Source: Streptomyces sp. NRRL S-244
GTDB taxonomy: Bacteria; Actinomycetota; Actinomycetes; Streptomycetales; Streptomycetaceae
DNA length: 64,000 nt
Assembly (NCBI RefSeq): GCF_000717915.1
Contig: NZ_JOCX01000016.1
Span: 85,221-149,220 of the forward strand
Reading direction: 5' to 3'
In this document: in pieces, positions 8,937 through 16,753 of the stretch
Position numbering within the stretch: the first letter of the stretch is position 1
How the letters are laid out: the number at the start of each line of letters is the position of its first letter
Translations under genes and position numbers: made by a program
Notes under the pieces: model-generated
What the model saw: only the letters and a program-made list of their open reading frames with translations
Database searches by the model: none
What the model was told of the DNA's origin: nothing

Positions 8937-9772
8937 ACCCGTTGGACCGGTTGAACCCGCTGGTGGAACTGGCCGGCGCCGGCTACGCGTACGAGGACGG
9001 CCCGACGGTCCTCGCCGACGTGGACTTCGCCATCGCCGAGGGCCGGGCGCTGGTCCTGCTGGGCCGCAACGGCAGCGGGAAGACCACGCTGATGCGGCTG
9101 CTGAGCGGGGGCCTGCGGCCCGGCTCGGGGTCGCTGCTCCTCGACGGCACGGCGGTCTCGTACGACCGGGCGGGGCTGACCCGTCTGCGCACGGCGGTGC
9201 AGCTGGTGGTCCAGGACCCGGACGACCAGCTGTTCGCGGCCTCGGTGGAGCAGGACGTGTCGTTCGGCCCGATGAACCTGGGGCTGCCGGCGGACGAGGT
9301 CCGCGCCCGGGTGGACTCGGCGCTCGCCGCGCTGGACATCACGGCGCTGCGGGACCGCCCGACGCACCTGCTCTCGTACGGCCAGCGCAAGCGCGCGGCG
9401 ATCGCGGGGGCGGTGGCGATGGCTCCGCGGGTGCTGATCCTGGACGAGCCGACGGCCGGCCTGGACCCGGACGGACAGGAGCGCCTGCTGGACGTCCTGG
9501 CGAGGCTGCGCGCGGCCGGCACCACGGTGGTGATGGCCACGCACGACGTCGACCTGGCGGTCCGCTGGGCCGACGACGCGGCGGTCCTGACCCCGTCGGG
9601 CATCCGCACGGGCCCGGCGCAGACCCTCCTGTCGGACCCGGAGCTCCTGGCCGCGGCGGGACTGCGCCAGGCCTGGTCCCCGGCGGTGGCGTCCTTCCTC
9701 CGCGCCCACGCCCTGCTGGCACCCCAGGACCCGGGCCCGAAAACCCCGGAAGCCCTGTCCGCCTGGCGCTGA
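8933..9772 (+). CDS. cbiO: Cobalt ECF transporter ATP-binding subunit CbiO
   Basis: A 279-residue ABC ATPase energising cobalt uptake. Walker A GRNGSGKTTLM is near residue 44, the Q-loop VQDPDDQLFA is typical of ECF ATPases, the signature is LSYGQRKR (a usual variant of LSGGQ) and Walker B is VLILDEPTAGLDPDG, followed by the switch His in MATHDVD. The GTG start overlaps the cbiQ stop by 4 bases. It ends the cbiMNQO operon; no terminator is visible before the PadR gene 25 bases on, so read-through is possible. Confidence 0.95.
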   Translation: MNPLDRLNPLVELAGAGYAYEDGPTVLADVDFAIAEGRALVLLGRNGSGKTTLMRLLSGGLRPGSGSLLLDGTAVSYDRAGLTRLRTAVQLVVQDPDDQLFAASVEQDVSFGPMNLGLPADEVRARVDSALAALDITALRDRPTHLLSYGQRKRAAIAGAVAMAPRVLILDEPTAGLDPDGQERLLDVLARLRAAGTTVVMATHDVDLAVRWADDAAVLTPSGIRTGPAQTLLSDPELLAAAGLRQAWSPAVASFLRAHALLAPQDPGPKTPEALSAWR

Positions 9773-9797
9773 GGAGCGGCATCCCTAGGATGGCGGC

Positions 9798-10334
9798 ATG
9801 TCGCTGCCGCACGCCATCCTCACCGCCCTGATGGAGAAGCCCTCGTCGGGGCTGGAGCTGACGCGGCGGTTCGACAAGTCGATCGGGTACTTCTGGTCCG
9901 CGACGCATCAGCAGATCTACCGCGAGCTCGGCCGGCTGGAGGAGGCCGGGCTGATCCGGGCGCTGCCCAGCGAGGTGCCCGTACGGGGGCAGAAGAAGCA
10001 GTACGAGGTCCTGGACGCCGGCAGCGCGGAGCTGGCCCGGTGGGTCGGCGAGAGCCAGGACCCGAAGGCCATCCGGGATCCGCTGCTGCTGCGGATCCGG
10101 GCGGCCGCCGTGGTGGGGCCGCACGGGCTGGCCGCGGAGCTGCGGCGCCATCTGGAGCTGCACCGGCGGCAGCTGGCGGTCTACGAGGCCATCGAGGAGA
10201 GGGACTTCCCGCCGGGGCGGGACTCCGACGAGGACCGGCTGCGGCGGCTCGTCCTGCACGGCGGCACCGGTCTGGAGACGTTCTGGCTGCGCTGGCTGGA
10301 GGAGGCCCTGGCCGAGGTCGAGGACATGGCCTGA
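9798..10334 (+). CDS. PadR-family transcriptional regulator
   Basis: A 178-residue regulator. An N-terminal winged helix (residues 1-75: HAILTALMEKPSSGLELTRRF, then QQIYRELGRLEEAGLI) is followed by a C-terminal dimerising coiled helix region (AELRRHLELHRRQLAVYEAIEER and the final WLEEALAEVEDMA), as in PadR subfamily 2. Such proteins bind small phenolic or drug-like ligands and often control transporters. It lies 25 bases after cbiO on the same strand; whether it belongs to the B12 operon or has its own promoter cannot be decided. Confidence 0.92.
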   Translation: MSLPHAILTALMEKPSSGLELTRRFDKSIGYFWSATHQQIYRELGRLEEAGLIRALPSEVPVRGQKKQYEVLDAGSAELARWVGESQDPKAIRDPLLLRIRAAAVVGPHGLAAELRRHLELHRRQLAVYEAIEERDFPPGRDSDEDRLRRLVLHGGTGLETFWLRWLEEALAEVEDMA

Positions 10335-10341
10335 CCAAGGC

Positions 10342-10383
10342 AGAGCCCCCGCCCGCCCGGCAGGCGGGCGGTGCGGGGGCTCT
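10342..10383. terminator. Bidirectional hairpin terminator
   Basis: A long GC hairpin (arms about 16 bases, AGAGCCCCCGCCCGCC and its near-complement ending GGGGGCTCT) lies between the convergent PadR and EF-hand genes. Confidence 0.85.
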
Positions 10384-10396
10384 CGCAAGGGCTGGC

Positions 10397-10609
10397 TTAC
10401 TTGTTCAGGGCGGCCCAGAACTCGTCGAAGCTCATGCGGCCGTCGCCGTTCGCGTCCTTGGCGGCGATCACGGCATCCGCGACGGCGCCGGTGACGAACG
10501 CGTCGCCCATCGCCTTCATGGCCGCGCTGTACTCGTCCGCCGTGACGAAGCCGTCACCGTCCGCGTCGAACTTGCCGAACGTCGCCCGCGCGCTCTCGAT
10601 GTCAGCCAC
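10397..10609 (-). CDS. Small EF-hand calcium-binding protein
   Basis: A 70-residue cytosolic protein with two complete EF-hand loops: DADGDGFVTADE at residues 15-26 and DANGDGRMSFDE at 52-63, each with the canonical 1-3-5-12 ligands. GTG at 10609 is chosen because AAGGGG lies about 9 bases upstream and the product matches the usual 70-residue length of the family; a longer ATG form (10663) adds 18 unconvincing residues. It resembles streptomycete calcium-binding proteins such as CabB (from memory), which buffer or sense Ca2+ during development. Monocistronic. Confidence 0.9.
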   Translation of the reverse strand: MADIESARATFGKFDADGDGFVTADEYSAAMKAMGDAFVTGAVADAVIAAKDANGDGRMSFDEFWAALNK

Positions 10610-10688
10610 TGGGATCCACCCCTTCTCGGTGCTTGTTGACCGGCCAAGGGTAGCGGCAGTCACCCCCCGCCCCGTCCGGGGGCCTTGC

Positions 10689-11879
10689 CTAGCGGAAGAT
10701 CCCCGTGTGGCCGAGGGAGTAGCGGCCCGGCTGCGGGTAGACGGCCAGGCCGTGCGGGCCGCCGCCCACCCGGATCTTGGCGAGCTGCTGACCGGTCGCC
10801 GTGTCGATCGCGTAGACCTCGGAGTTGTAGCGCCCCGACAGCCACAGCACCTTGCCGTCCGCGGAGACGCCGCCCATGTCCGGGCTGCCGCCCTCCGGCA
10901 GCTCCCACTTCTTCGTGAGCTTGTTCTGCCTGAAGTCGAAGACGGAGATGCTTCCCTCGCCCCGGTTGGAGATGTACATCTCCCTGGAGTCGCGGCTCAC
11001 GTACAGGCCGTGCGTGCCCTTCCCGGTGGGCAGCAGCTTGGGGATGTCGAACTTGTCCCCGCTGAGCACCCACATGCCGTCCGCCATCATGTCCGCGACG
11101 TAGAAGGTCTTCCCGTCCGGGGAGACCTTCACGTCCTGCGGCATCGCGCCCTCGTACGGCAGCTTCTGCTGGCCGACGACCTCCATCTTCTCGGTGTCGA
11201 CCTTGAGGAGCTCGCCGGAGAACTCGCAGCTCACGATGAAGTACCGGCCGTCGGCGGAGAAGTCCGCGTGGTTGACCCCGAAGCAGGTCACCGGGACCGT
11301 CTTGACCCGGTTCATCGTGTGCGGATCGCGGAAGACCAGCTCGCGGTCCATGGACGCCATCACGACCGCGTACTTGCCGTTCGGCGTGAAGTACAGGTTG
11401 TACGGGTCGTGCACCTCGACCGGCTCGCCCGCCTCGCCCGTGGCCGGGTTGATCGGGGTGAGCGTGTGGCCGCGGTTGTTGTTGACCCACAGGGTCTTCA
11501 TGTCCCAGGAGGGGACGACGTGCTGGGGCTGGATCCCGACCGGGATGGTGTCGATGACCTTGTACGTCTTCGGGTCGATGACGGACACCGTGTTGGAGGT
11601 GGTGTTCGGCACGTAGACGCGCGACGGGAAGTCCTTCACCAGCGGCGAGAGGTTGTTCGGCCGGTCGGCCGCGTACACGTCCTTCGGGTCGAGGAGCGGC
11701 GGCATGCCGGCCAGGCCGGGCGGTACGGCCGGGACGGCCTTGACGGGCTGCCTGGCCGGGGCCGCGGAGCCGAGCGCCTCGGCGGGCTCCTTGTCGGCCG
11801 CTCCGCAGCCGGCCAGGGCGGCGAGGACCAGACCGGCCAGCAGCACGGTGGCCTTCCGGGGAAGGCGGGTGGTCGTCAT
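10689..11879 (-). CDS. YncE-like beta-propeller lipoprotein
   Basis: A 396-residue exported lipoprotein. The signal peptide MTTTRLPRKATVLLAG ends in the lipobox LAALAGC, with the lipidated Cys near residue 25. The rest is a seven-bladed YVTN/YncE-type propeller made of repeats such as SRVYVPNTTSNTVSVIDPKT and KTFYVADMMADGMWVLSG, each with a surface Asp/Gly turn and a terminal strand. Such propellers bind partner proteins or polymers; no catalytic site is evident. Its ATG overlaps the stop of the deacetylase gene by ATGA (11876-11879), so the two are made together and may work together at the cell surface. Confidence 0.88.
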   Translation of the reverse strand: MTTTRLPRKATVLLAGLVLAALAGCGAADKEPAEALGSAAPARQPVKAVPAVPPGLAGMPPLLDPKDVYAADRPNNLSPLVKDFPSRVYVPNTTSNTVSVIDPKTYKVIDTIPVGIQPQHVVPSWDMKTLWVNNNRGHTLTPINPATGEAGEPVEVHDPYNLYFTPNGKYAVVMASMDRELVFRDPHTMNRVKTVPVTCFGVNHADFSADGRYFIVSCEFSGELLKVDTEKMEVVGQQKLPYEGAMPQDVKVSPDGKTFYVADMMADGMWVLSGDKFDIPKLLPTGKGTHGLYVSRDSREMYISNRGEGSISVFDFRQNKLTKKWELPEGGSPDMGGVSADGKVLWLSGRYNSEVYAIDTATGQQLAKIRVGGGPHGLAVYPQPGRYSLGHTGIFR

Positions 11880-12655
11880 GAGGTCAGCAGCTCCGTGGTG
11901 GTCACCGCGCGCAGCTTCCGGCGCGCGAGTTCTTCGAGGAGGGGCGGCATCGCGTCGACCGTGTCCGCGTAGCCGAAGTGCAGGCTCACCACCGATCCGC
12001 CGTGGATCGTCCCGGTGACGGTGCGGATGACGGCCGCGGCACCGGGCGAGGTGAAGTCGAGGGAGTCCACGTCGTACGAGAGGACGTGCGGGTAGCCCGC
12101 CCGCCGGGCCAGCTCCTTGACGAGCGGGGTGGCGTACTGGGTCTGGGAGGGCCGGAACCAGGTGCCGATGGAGCCGGTGAGCCGCTTCAGCCGCTGGGCG
12201 CAGCCGGTGATCTCGGCGTAGGCCTCCGCCTCGGGCATGTCGTTGATCGCGAGGTGGCGCTGGGTGTGGTTGCCGAGCTCGTGGCCGCCGTCGAGGACCC
12301 GGCGGGCCATGTCGGGGTGGGCGTCGAGCCAGCTGCCGATCGCCAGTACGGTGACCCGCGCGCCCGCCTTCTCGGCCTCGGCCAGTACGGCCCGGGCGAT
12401 GGCGGGGTCCCCGTTGCCGTGGAAGGTGAGGGCGACCAGGGGGCGGTCGCGCGGACCGTGCGCGATCTCGTCGGGCTGGCCGGGGAACCGGCGCGGGGCG
12501 GCGGCGGCCCGGACGGGGGCGGGTTTCGCCGAGGGCGCCTGGGCGGGCGGGCCGGCGGGCGTACGGGCGCCGGTGCCGCAGGCGGCGGTGAGGGCGCCGA
12601 CGGCGGCCGCGGCTCCGGCGCGGAGGGCGGTTCGGCGGTCCGGGTAGCAGAGCAC
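11876..12655 (-). CDS. Polysaccharide deacetylase (NodB-like) lipoprotein
   Basis: A 259-residue exported protein starting GTG at 12655; the start is the best available but its Shine-Dalgarno is weak. Residues DRRTALRAG look Tat-like and are followed by a hydrophobic stretch and the lipobox LTAAC. The NodB domain spans about 65-255. Metal-ligand motif 2 (GNHTQRH) is intact, motif 3 is WFRPSQTQ and motif 5 is VSLHFGYAD. Motif 1, usually TFDDGP, reads TFHGNGDP, so the usual catalytic-base/metal Asp pair is altered. The protein may be a variant enzyme or a binding protein. Substrate (peptidoglycan, chitin-like polymer or exopolysaccharide) unknown. It is the first gene of a two-gene operon with the propeller lipoprotein. 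Confidence 0.88.
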   Translation of the reverse strand: MLCYPDRRTALRAGAAAAVGALTAACGTGARTPAGPPAQAPSAKPAPVRAAAAPRRFPGQPDEIAHGPRDRPLVALTFHGNGDPAIARAVLAEAEKAGARVTVLAIGSWLDAHPDMARRVLDGGHELGNHTQRHLAINDMPEAEAYAEITGCAQRLKRLTGSIGTWFRPSQTQYATPLVKELARRAGYPHVLSYDVDSLDFTSPGAAAVIRTVTGTIHGGSVVSLHFGYADTVDAMPPLLEELARRKLRAVTTTELLTS

Positions 12656-13064
12656 CTGCCCATTTAAGGGGTGGATGCCATGGAAGATAACGATTGACCC
12701 ATTTCGGGACCTTCATCGGAGTGCACCCGGATGAGGGGGTGTCCGGTATTCGATCAATGAATCACACGGAGCGATGGATAGTCATTCAATGATTGTGAGG
12801 CGAGTGGCCCACCTCACCTAGGATTTATCCCGAAACTCTTACTATTTGCACACTTATGTCCAGGTTGGGACTTTTGGTGTTTGGTCGCCCGTCTGCCATA
12901 GTCGGAATCACGGCTTCCCCATTGACCCGAGCGAAGTCGCCACGCCGAGGATCACACCCCCTTCGATCCTCGGCGCATCCATGAAGCCCCCACGACGCCC
13001 CATCACGGCGACCGGGGGCTTCAGGCATTCCAGGGGGCCTGCGCCCGCGCGGGGCGGTCGGCGC
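12656..13064. other. AT-rich intergenic region
   Basis: About 409 bases without a gene I can support. The middle part (about 12660-12920) is unusually AT-rich for this genome and should hold the promoter of the deacetylase operon. A near-perfect inverted repeat, ATCAATGAAT (12753-12762) and ATTCAATGAT (12784-12793, one mismatch), is a possible operator. The right part holds the terminator of the ATPase gene. Confidence 0.5.
12982..13023 (-). terminator. Hairpin terminator of the ATPase gene
   Basis: TGAAGCCCCC (12982-12991) pairs perfectly with GGGGGCTTCA (13014-13023) around a 22-base partly structured loop, 41 bases after the stop at 13065. Confidence 0.75.
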
Positions 13065-13568
13065 TCAGCGGTCGGCCACCCTCATCTCGAACCAGGTGAT
13101 CTTGCCGCGCGGCAGCAGGTCGGCGCCCCAGCGGTCGGAGAGCTTGTCGACGAGGAAGAGCCCCCGCCCGGTGGTGTCCAGCTCGTGCACCGGCATCAGG
13201 CAGGGCAGCCCGCGCGAGGGGTCGCGCACCTCGACCCGGATCCAGCCGCGCCGCCGGTGCATCCGTAAGCCGAAGGACCGGGCGCCCGTGTGCCGGACCG
13301 CGTTGCCGACGAGCTCGGAGACCAGCAGGACGGTGTGCTCGGACACCTGCGGGGAGAAACCCCAGAAACGGATCACCACGTACTGGGTGAGCCGGCGGGC
13401 CCTGCTCGCCGACTCCGGCATGGACGGCAGGATCACTTCCGCCTCAGCCGGATTCCCGTACAACTCCAGTGCCTTGAGACCCTGTTCGTCCTCAAGAGCC
13501 GCCGTCAGCCGTACGGCGGCGGCGCTGTTGCGCTGCCGCGGCTGTTCCACACCCTCCAGGCCCGCCAT
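13065..13568 (-). CDS. Anti-sigma-factor-type ATP-binding protein (HATPase) with a TTA codon
   Basis: A 167-residue cytosolic protein of the RsbW/SpoIIAB-like HATPase group, abundant in streptomycetes, which bind or phosphorylate regulatory partners. The N-box ELVGNAVRHTGA, the G1-like EVRDPSRGLP and the G2 GRGLFLVDKLSDRWG are present. ATG at 13568 (MAGLEGVEQPRQ) fits homologues as I remember them; a GTG at 13622 gives a longer form. Residue 101 (Leu of SFGLRM) is encoded by TTA at 13268-13266, so translation should need the bldA tRNA. A hairpin at 13622-13649 sits in the 5' leader. The partner sigma or anti-anti-sigma factor is not adjacent. Confidence 0.88.
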   Translation of the reverse strand: MAGLEGVEQPRQRNSAAAVRLTAALEDEQGLKALELYGNPAEAEVILPSMPESASRARRLTQYVVIRFWGFSPQVSEHTVLLVSELVGNAVRHTGARSFGLRMHRRRGWIRVEVRDPSRGLPCLMPVHELDTTGRGLFLVDKLSDRWGADLLPRGKITWFEMRVADR

Positions 13569-13621
13569 GAACCCATCATGGACGGCCGATGCGCCCGCCC
13601 GGGCCGTTCCGCAGGAAAACA

Positions 13622-13649
13622 CCCCCCGGAATCATTGATTCCAAGGGGG
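13622..13649 (-). terminator. Hairpin between enoyl-CoA hydratase and ATPase genes (terminator or attenuator)
   Basis: GGAATCA/TGATTCC with a 1-base centre, flanked by C and G runs, followed on the minus strand by TGTTTT. It either stops transcripts from the enoyl-CoA hydratase gene or lies inside the leader of the ATPase gene, whose start is only 53 bases further. Confidence 0.55.
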
Positions 13650-13751
13650 CGTTCCGTCATATGCGCGGGGCAACCGGAGAGCCGTGGGACCACCCTGATC
13701 TGCGGTGACCCACCGCTCCCGGAAGATCACCCGCAGTCGATCTCCACCACT

Positions 13752-13770
13752 CCTTAAGGCTCCCTTAAGG
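13752..13770. repeat. Twin CCTTAAGG palindromes
   Basis: Two perfect 8-bp palindromes CCTTAAGG (13752-13759 and 13763-13770) are 11 bp apart, about one helical turn. They can act as a paired operator or fold into an 8-bp stem with loop CTC, 42 bases after the enoyl-CoA hydratase stop. Confidence 0.5.
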
Positions 13771-13811
13771 CCTGGCTAATCCACCCCTAGGGAGGACCAA
13801 CGGCTTTCCGG

Positions 13812-14579
13812 CTAGACGAACTTCGCCTTGCCCGGGCCCTCTTCGACGAAGCTGCGCATGCCGCGCTCGCGGTCCTCGGTGGCGAACAGGCCCGCGAACC
13901 AGTTGCGTTCGATGGTCAGGCCGGTGTCGATGTCCGCCTCCAGGCCCGCGTCCACGCACTCCTTGGCGGCGCGCAGCGCGATCGCCGGGCCCTGGGCCAG
14001 CTTGGCGGCCCAGGCGTGCGCTTGCTCGTACACCTCGGCGGCGGGCACGACCCGGTCCACGAGACCGAGGGCGAGCGCCTCATCGGCCTTGACCATGCGG
14101 CCGGTGAAGATCAGGTCCTTGGCCTTGGACGGGCCGATCAGCCGGGACAGCCGCTGGGTGCCGCCGGCCCCCGGGATCAGGCCCAGCAGGATCTCGGGCT
14201 GGCCGAGCTTCGCGTTGTCGGCGGCGATCCGGTAGTCGGCGCACAGCGCGAGCTCGCAACCGCCGCCGAGGGCGTAGCCGGTGACGGCGGCCACGACCGG
14301 CTTGGGGATCCGGGCCACGGCGGTGAACGCGTCCTGGAGCGCGCGGGACCTGGCGATCATCGCCGCGTGGTCCATCGTCTGCATCTCCTTGATGTCCGCG
14401 CCGGCCGCGAACACCTTCTCGCCGCCGTAGATGATCACCGCGCGTACGTCGGCCCGGTCGGTGGCCTCCACCGCGAGCTCGCGCAGCCGGTCCTGGGTGG
14501 CGATGTCCAGGGCGTTCATGGGCGGCCGGTCCAGGCGGAGGGTGCCGACGCCTTCGGAGACTTCGAGAGAGAGGGTCAT
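13812..14579 (-). CDS. Enoyl-CoA hydratase/isomerase (crotonase) family protein
   Basis: A 255-residue cytosolic enzyme predicted to hydrate 2-enoyl-CoA in fatty-acid or branched-chain breakdown. Crotonase signatures seen are FAAGADIKEM (oxyanion hole), AVTGYALGGGCELALCADYR and GQPEILLGLIPGAGGTQRLSRLIG with a Glu at the usual catalytic position, then a C-terminal FATEDRERGMRSFVEEG trimerisation helix. Length and ATG start are standard. Monocistronic. The exact substrate cannot be read from the sequence. Confidence 0.94.
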   Translation of the reverse strand: MTLSLEVSEGVGTLRLDRPPMNALDIATQDRLRELAVEATDRADVRAVIIYGGEKVFAAGADIKEMQTMDHAAMIARSRALQDAFTAVARIPKPVVAAVTGYALGGGCELALCADYRIAADNAKLGQPEILLGLIPGAGGTQRLSRLIGPSKAKDLIFTGRMVKADEALALGLVDRVVPAAEVYEQAHAWAAKLAQGPAIALRAAKECVDAGLEADIDTGLTIERNWFAGLFATEDRERGMRSFVEEGPGKAKFV

Positions 14580-14610
14580 ACGCGAAGGTTAGCGGCGGTT
14601 AACGGGGAAT

Positions 14611-14641
14611 GGCCCGGTGCTGTGGGTCACAGCACCGGGCC
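14611..14641 (-). terminator. Strong hairpin terminator of the first L,D-transpeptidase gene
   Basis: A perfect 14-bp stem (14611-14624 with 14628-14641), loop GGT, 23 bases after the stop codon at 14665. Confidence 0.88.
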
Positions 14642-14664
14642 ACTCGACTACGTACGGGGGAGGA

Positions 14665-15894
14665 CTACTTGATCCACTCCGCCCAGTCCATGTTCCAGCC
14701 GTTGAGGCCGTTGTCCGGGGCGATCTGCTTGTCCTTGGAGTTCTTCACGATGACGACGTCGCCGATCAGCGACTCGTTGAAGAACCAGGCGGCGGGCTGA
14801 TTGCCGTCACCCGCGCCGCGGACGTCCTTGAGGCCCACGCAGCCGTGGCTGACGTTCTCGGAGCCGAACGTGCCCGAGGAGGCCCAGTAGTTGCCGTGGA
14901 CGAAGGTGCCCGACTGCGACAGGCGCATCGCGTGCGGGACGTCCGAGATGTCGTACTCGCCGCCGAAGCCGACGGTCGCGCCGTTCATCCGGGTCACCTT
15001 GTACTTCTCGCTGATGACCATCTGCCCGTTGTACGTGGTCGTCGACGGGGCGCCCGCGGTGATCGGGAGGTCCTTGAGCACCTGGCCGTCACGGACGACC
15101 TGCATCGTGTGCTCGCTCGCGTCGACCGTGGAGACCTGCGAGCGGCCGATGGTGAAGGTGACCGTACGGGTCTGCTTGCCGTAGACGCCGGGACGGCCTT
15201 CGACACCGTCGAGGGCGATCTTCACGGTGACCTTGGTGCCCGCCGCCCAGTACTTCTCGGGGCGGAAGTCGAGGCGGTCGTTGCCGAACCAGTGGCCCTC
15301 GACCGGGACCGACGGCTCTGCCGTCACCGTGATGGCCTTCTCGACGGCCTCGGTGTTGGTGATGCCGCGGGTGAAGTTGAACGACACCGGCATGCCCACG
15401 CCGACGGTCTCGCCGTCCTCGGGCGTGTAGTGGCCGACGAAGGTGTTGGTCGGGGTGAGAGTGGTGAACGTGGTGTCCTTGGCGGACTCGCGGCCGGCCT
15501 CGTCCTTGGCGACGGCGTGCACCTTGTACTCGGTGGCGGCGGCCAGGTTGCGGGCGGGCTCCCAGCTCGCGCCGTCCTCGGCGAGCTTGCCGTCGACGGC
15601 GTTGCCCTTGGTGTCGGCGACGGTCACCGTGGTGAGCTTGCCGCCGGTGGTGGTTATCTTCAGGATGCCGCTCGTGGCGACCTCCTTGGCCCCATCGTCC
15701 GGCTTGACGTTGACCACGGCCTTGGACGCCTCGGTGCCGTTCTTGCCGCCTCCGCCGGCGCCGTTGTCGCCGCCTCCCCCACCCGTGTTGCCGCCGCCGC
15801 TGCACGCACTGGTGAGCAGCAGTGCCGCTCCGAGCAGGAGGGCCGGCAGGCCGGTGCGGCGGGCGCGGCCGCGTATCGGCTGCAGGTTCACTCT
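14665..15894 (-). CDS. L,D-transpeptidase lipoprotein (Ig-like domains + YkuD), copy 1
   Basis: A 409-residue exported lipoprotein making or editing 3-3 crosslinks in peptidoglycan. GTG at 15894 is preferred because GGGGAGA lies 6-7 bases upstream; an ATG four codons earlier (15906) has poor spacing. The signal peptide ends in the lipobox LLTSAC, followed by a Gly/Asn-rich linker, two Ig-like beta domains (about 60-260) as in mycobacterial LdtMt2, and a YkuD domain. Its active site has HGNYWAS then SHGCVGL, with the nucleophile Cys about 352. The C-terminus ends WNMDWAEW. Closely similar to the gene at 18773-20002 and the same length. It lies downstream of two related genes on the same strand. 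Confidence 0.95.
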   Translation of the reverse strand, partial: RVNLQPIRGRARRTGLPALLLGAALLLTSACSGGGNTGGGGGDNGAGGGGKNGTEASKAVVNVKPDDGAKEVATSGILKITTTGGKLTTVTVADTKGNAVDGKLAEDGASWEPARNLAAATEYKVHAVAKDEAGRESAKDTTFTTLTPTNTFVGHYTPEDGETVGVGMPVSFNFTRGITNTEAVEKAITVTAEPSVPVEGHWFGNDRLDFRPEKYWAAGTKVTVKIALDGVEGRPGVYGKQTRTVTFTIGRSQVSTVDASEHTMQVVRDGQVLKDLPITAGAPSTTTYNGQMVISEKYKVTRMNGATVGFGGEYDISDVPHAMRLSQSGTFVHGNYWASSGTFGSENVSHGCVGLKDVRGAGDGNQPAAWFFNESLIGDVVIVKNSKDKQIAPDNGLNGWNMDWAEWIK

Positions 15895-16030
15895 TATTCT
15901 CCCCATGTCCCCCGCGCGCGGACAGTCGCGCGCATGTCGACAGGAAATCACACGGGGGGATCACGAAGAGAAACGGTCTTGTCACCGTTCCGTCCCAAGA
16001 GGAGGGAACACCCGGCGGACCGGGGCGGGC

Positions 16031-16753
16031 TCAGTCCTCGGTACCGGGTTTGGTGCCCCAGACGTAGACGGCGTCGCCCTCGTCCAGCAGGTTCCACAGG
16101 CGTTCGGCGTCCGGTACGGAGAGGTTGACGCAGCCGGCCGAGCCGCCGTGCGCGTAGAGGTCCCCGGGACGGCCGTGCAGGGCCTGGCCCCCGTCGAAGA
16201 ACTGGGCGTACGGCATGGGGGCGTTGTCGTACAGCGTGGACTCGTGGTCCTTGCTGCGCCAGTAGATCTCGTGCCAGCCGGGGCGGGTCTCCTGGTCGTC
16301 GCGGCCGGTGCGGACGGGTACGGGCGGGAAGACGACGCCGCTGCCGCGCTGGACCCACAGCAGTTGCCGGTCGAGGTCCACGCAGGTCACCCGGCCGGTG
16401 CGGACGGGGCAGGCGCCGTCGGCGTTGGGGCGGGCACGGGCGGCCACGGCGGCCATCGTGCGGTAGGTGGCGAGGCCGGGGTAACCGTCGGCGGGGGTGA
16501 TGCCGTTGGCGCTCTGGAAGGCGCGGACGGCCGCGCAGTCGGCCGGGGACTGCGTCCCGTCGACGGGACGCCCGAGGTGGGCCTCCAGCTTGCGCTGGTA
16601 GGGCCCGGTGCCGGCGGTACAGGCGGGCTCGGGGGCGGCCGCCAGGGCCGCGTGCGCCGGGGCCGGCGCCGTCAGGGCGAGTACGGCGGCGGCCAGGACG
16701 GCCGCGGCCGCGCCTCGTACCGCGGGTACGGGCACGGGTGCTCCTGCGGTCAT
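16031..16753 (-). CDS. L,D-transpeptidase (PGB-like + YkuD), copy 2, coupled to SpaA-repeat protein
   Basis: A 240-residue secreted protein: an N-terminal signal (MTAGAPVPVPAVRG, hydrophobic core, AHA cleavage), a peptidoglycan-binding-like helical domain (about 55-115, YQRKLEAHLGRPVDG...VRAFQSANG) and a YkuD catalytic domain (about 125-236). The active site reads LHGRPGDLYAHGGSAGCVNL: the Cys (about 208) and upstream His residues are kept, but the usual SHGC is SAGC. It lacks the Ig domains and lipobox of copies 1 and 3. Its ATG overlaps the stop of the SpaA-repeat protein (ATGA, 16750-16753), so the two products are likely made in fixed ratio. This suggests that the surface protein is its substrate or partner. 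Confidence 0.92.
   Translation of the reverse strand: MTAGAPVPVPAVRGAAAAVLAAAVLALTAPAPAHAALAAAPEPACTAGTGPYQRKLEAHLGRPVDGTQSPADCAAVRAFQSANGITPADGYPGLATYRTMAAVAARARPNADGACPVRTGRVTCVDLDRQLLWVQRGSGVVFPPVPVRTGRDDQETRPGWHEIYWRSKDHESTLYDNAPMPYAQFFDGGQALHGRPGDLYAHGGSAGCVNLSVPDAERLWNLLDEGDAVYVWGTKPGTED

Noticed and set aside
12846..13268. 140-residue plus-strand open frame in the AT-rich gap
   Set aside because: It runs across the terminator and into the ATPase gene on the other strand, with no Shine-Dalgarno and no domain.
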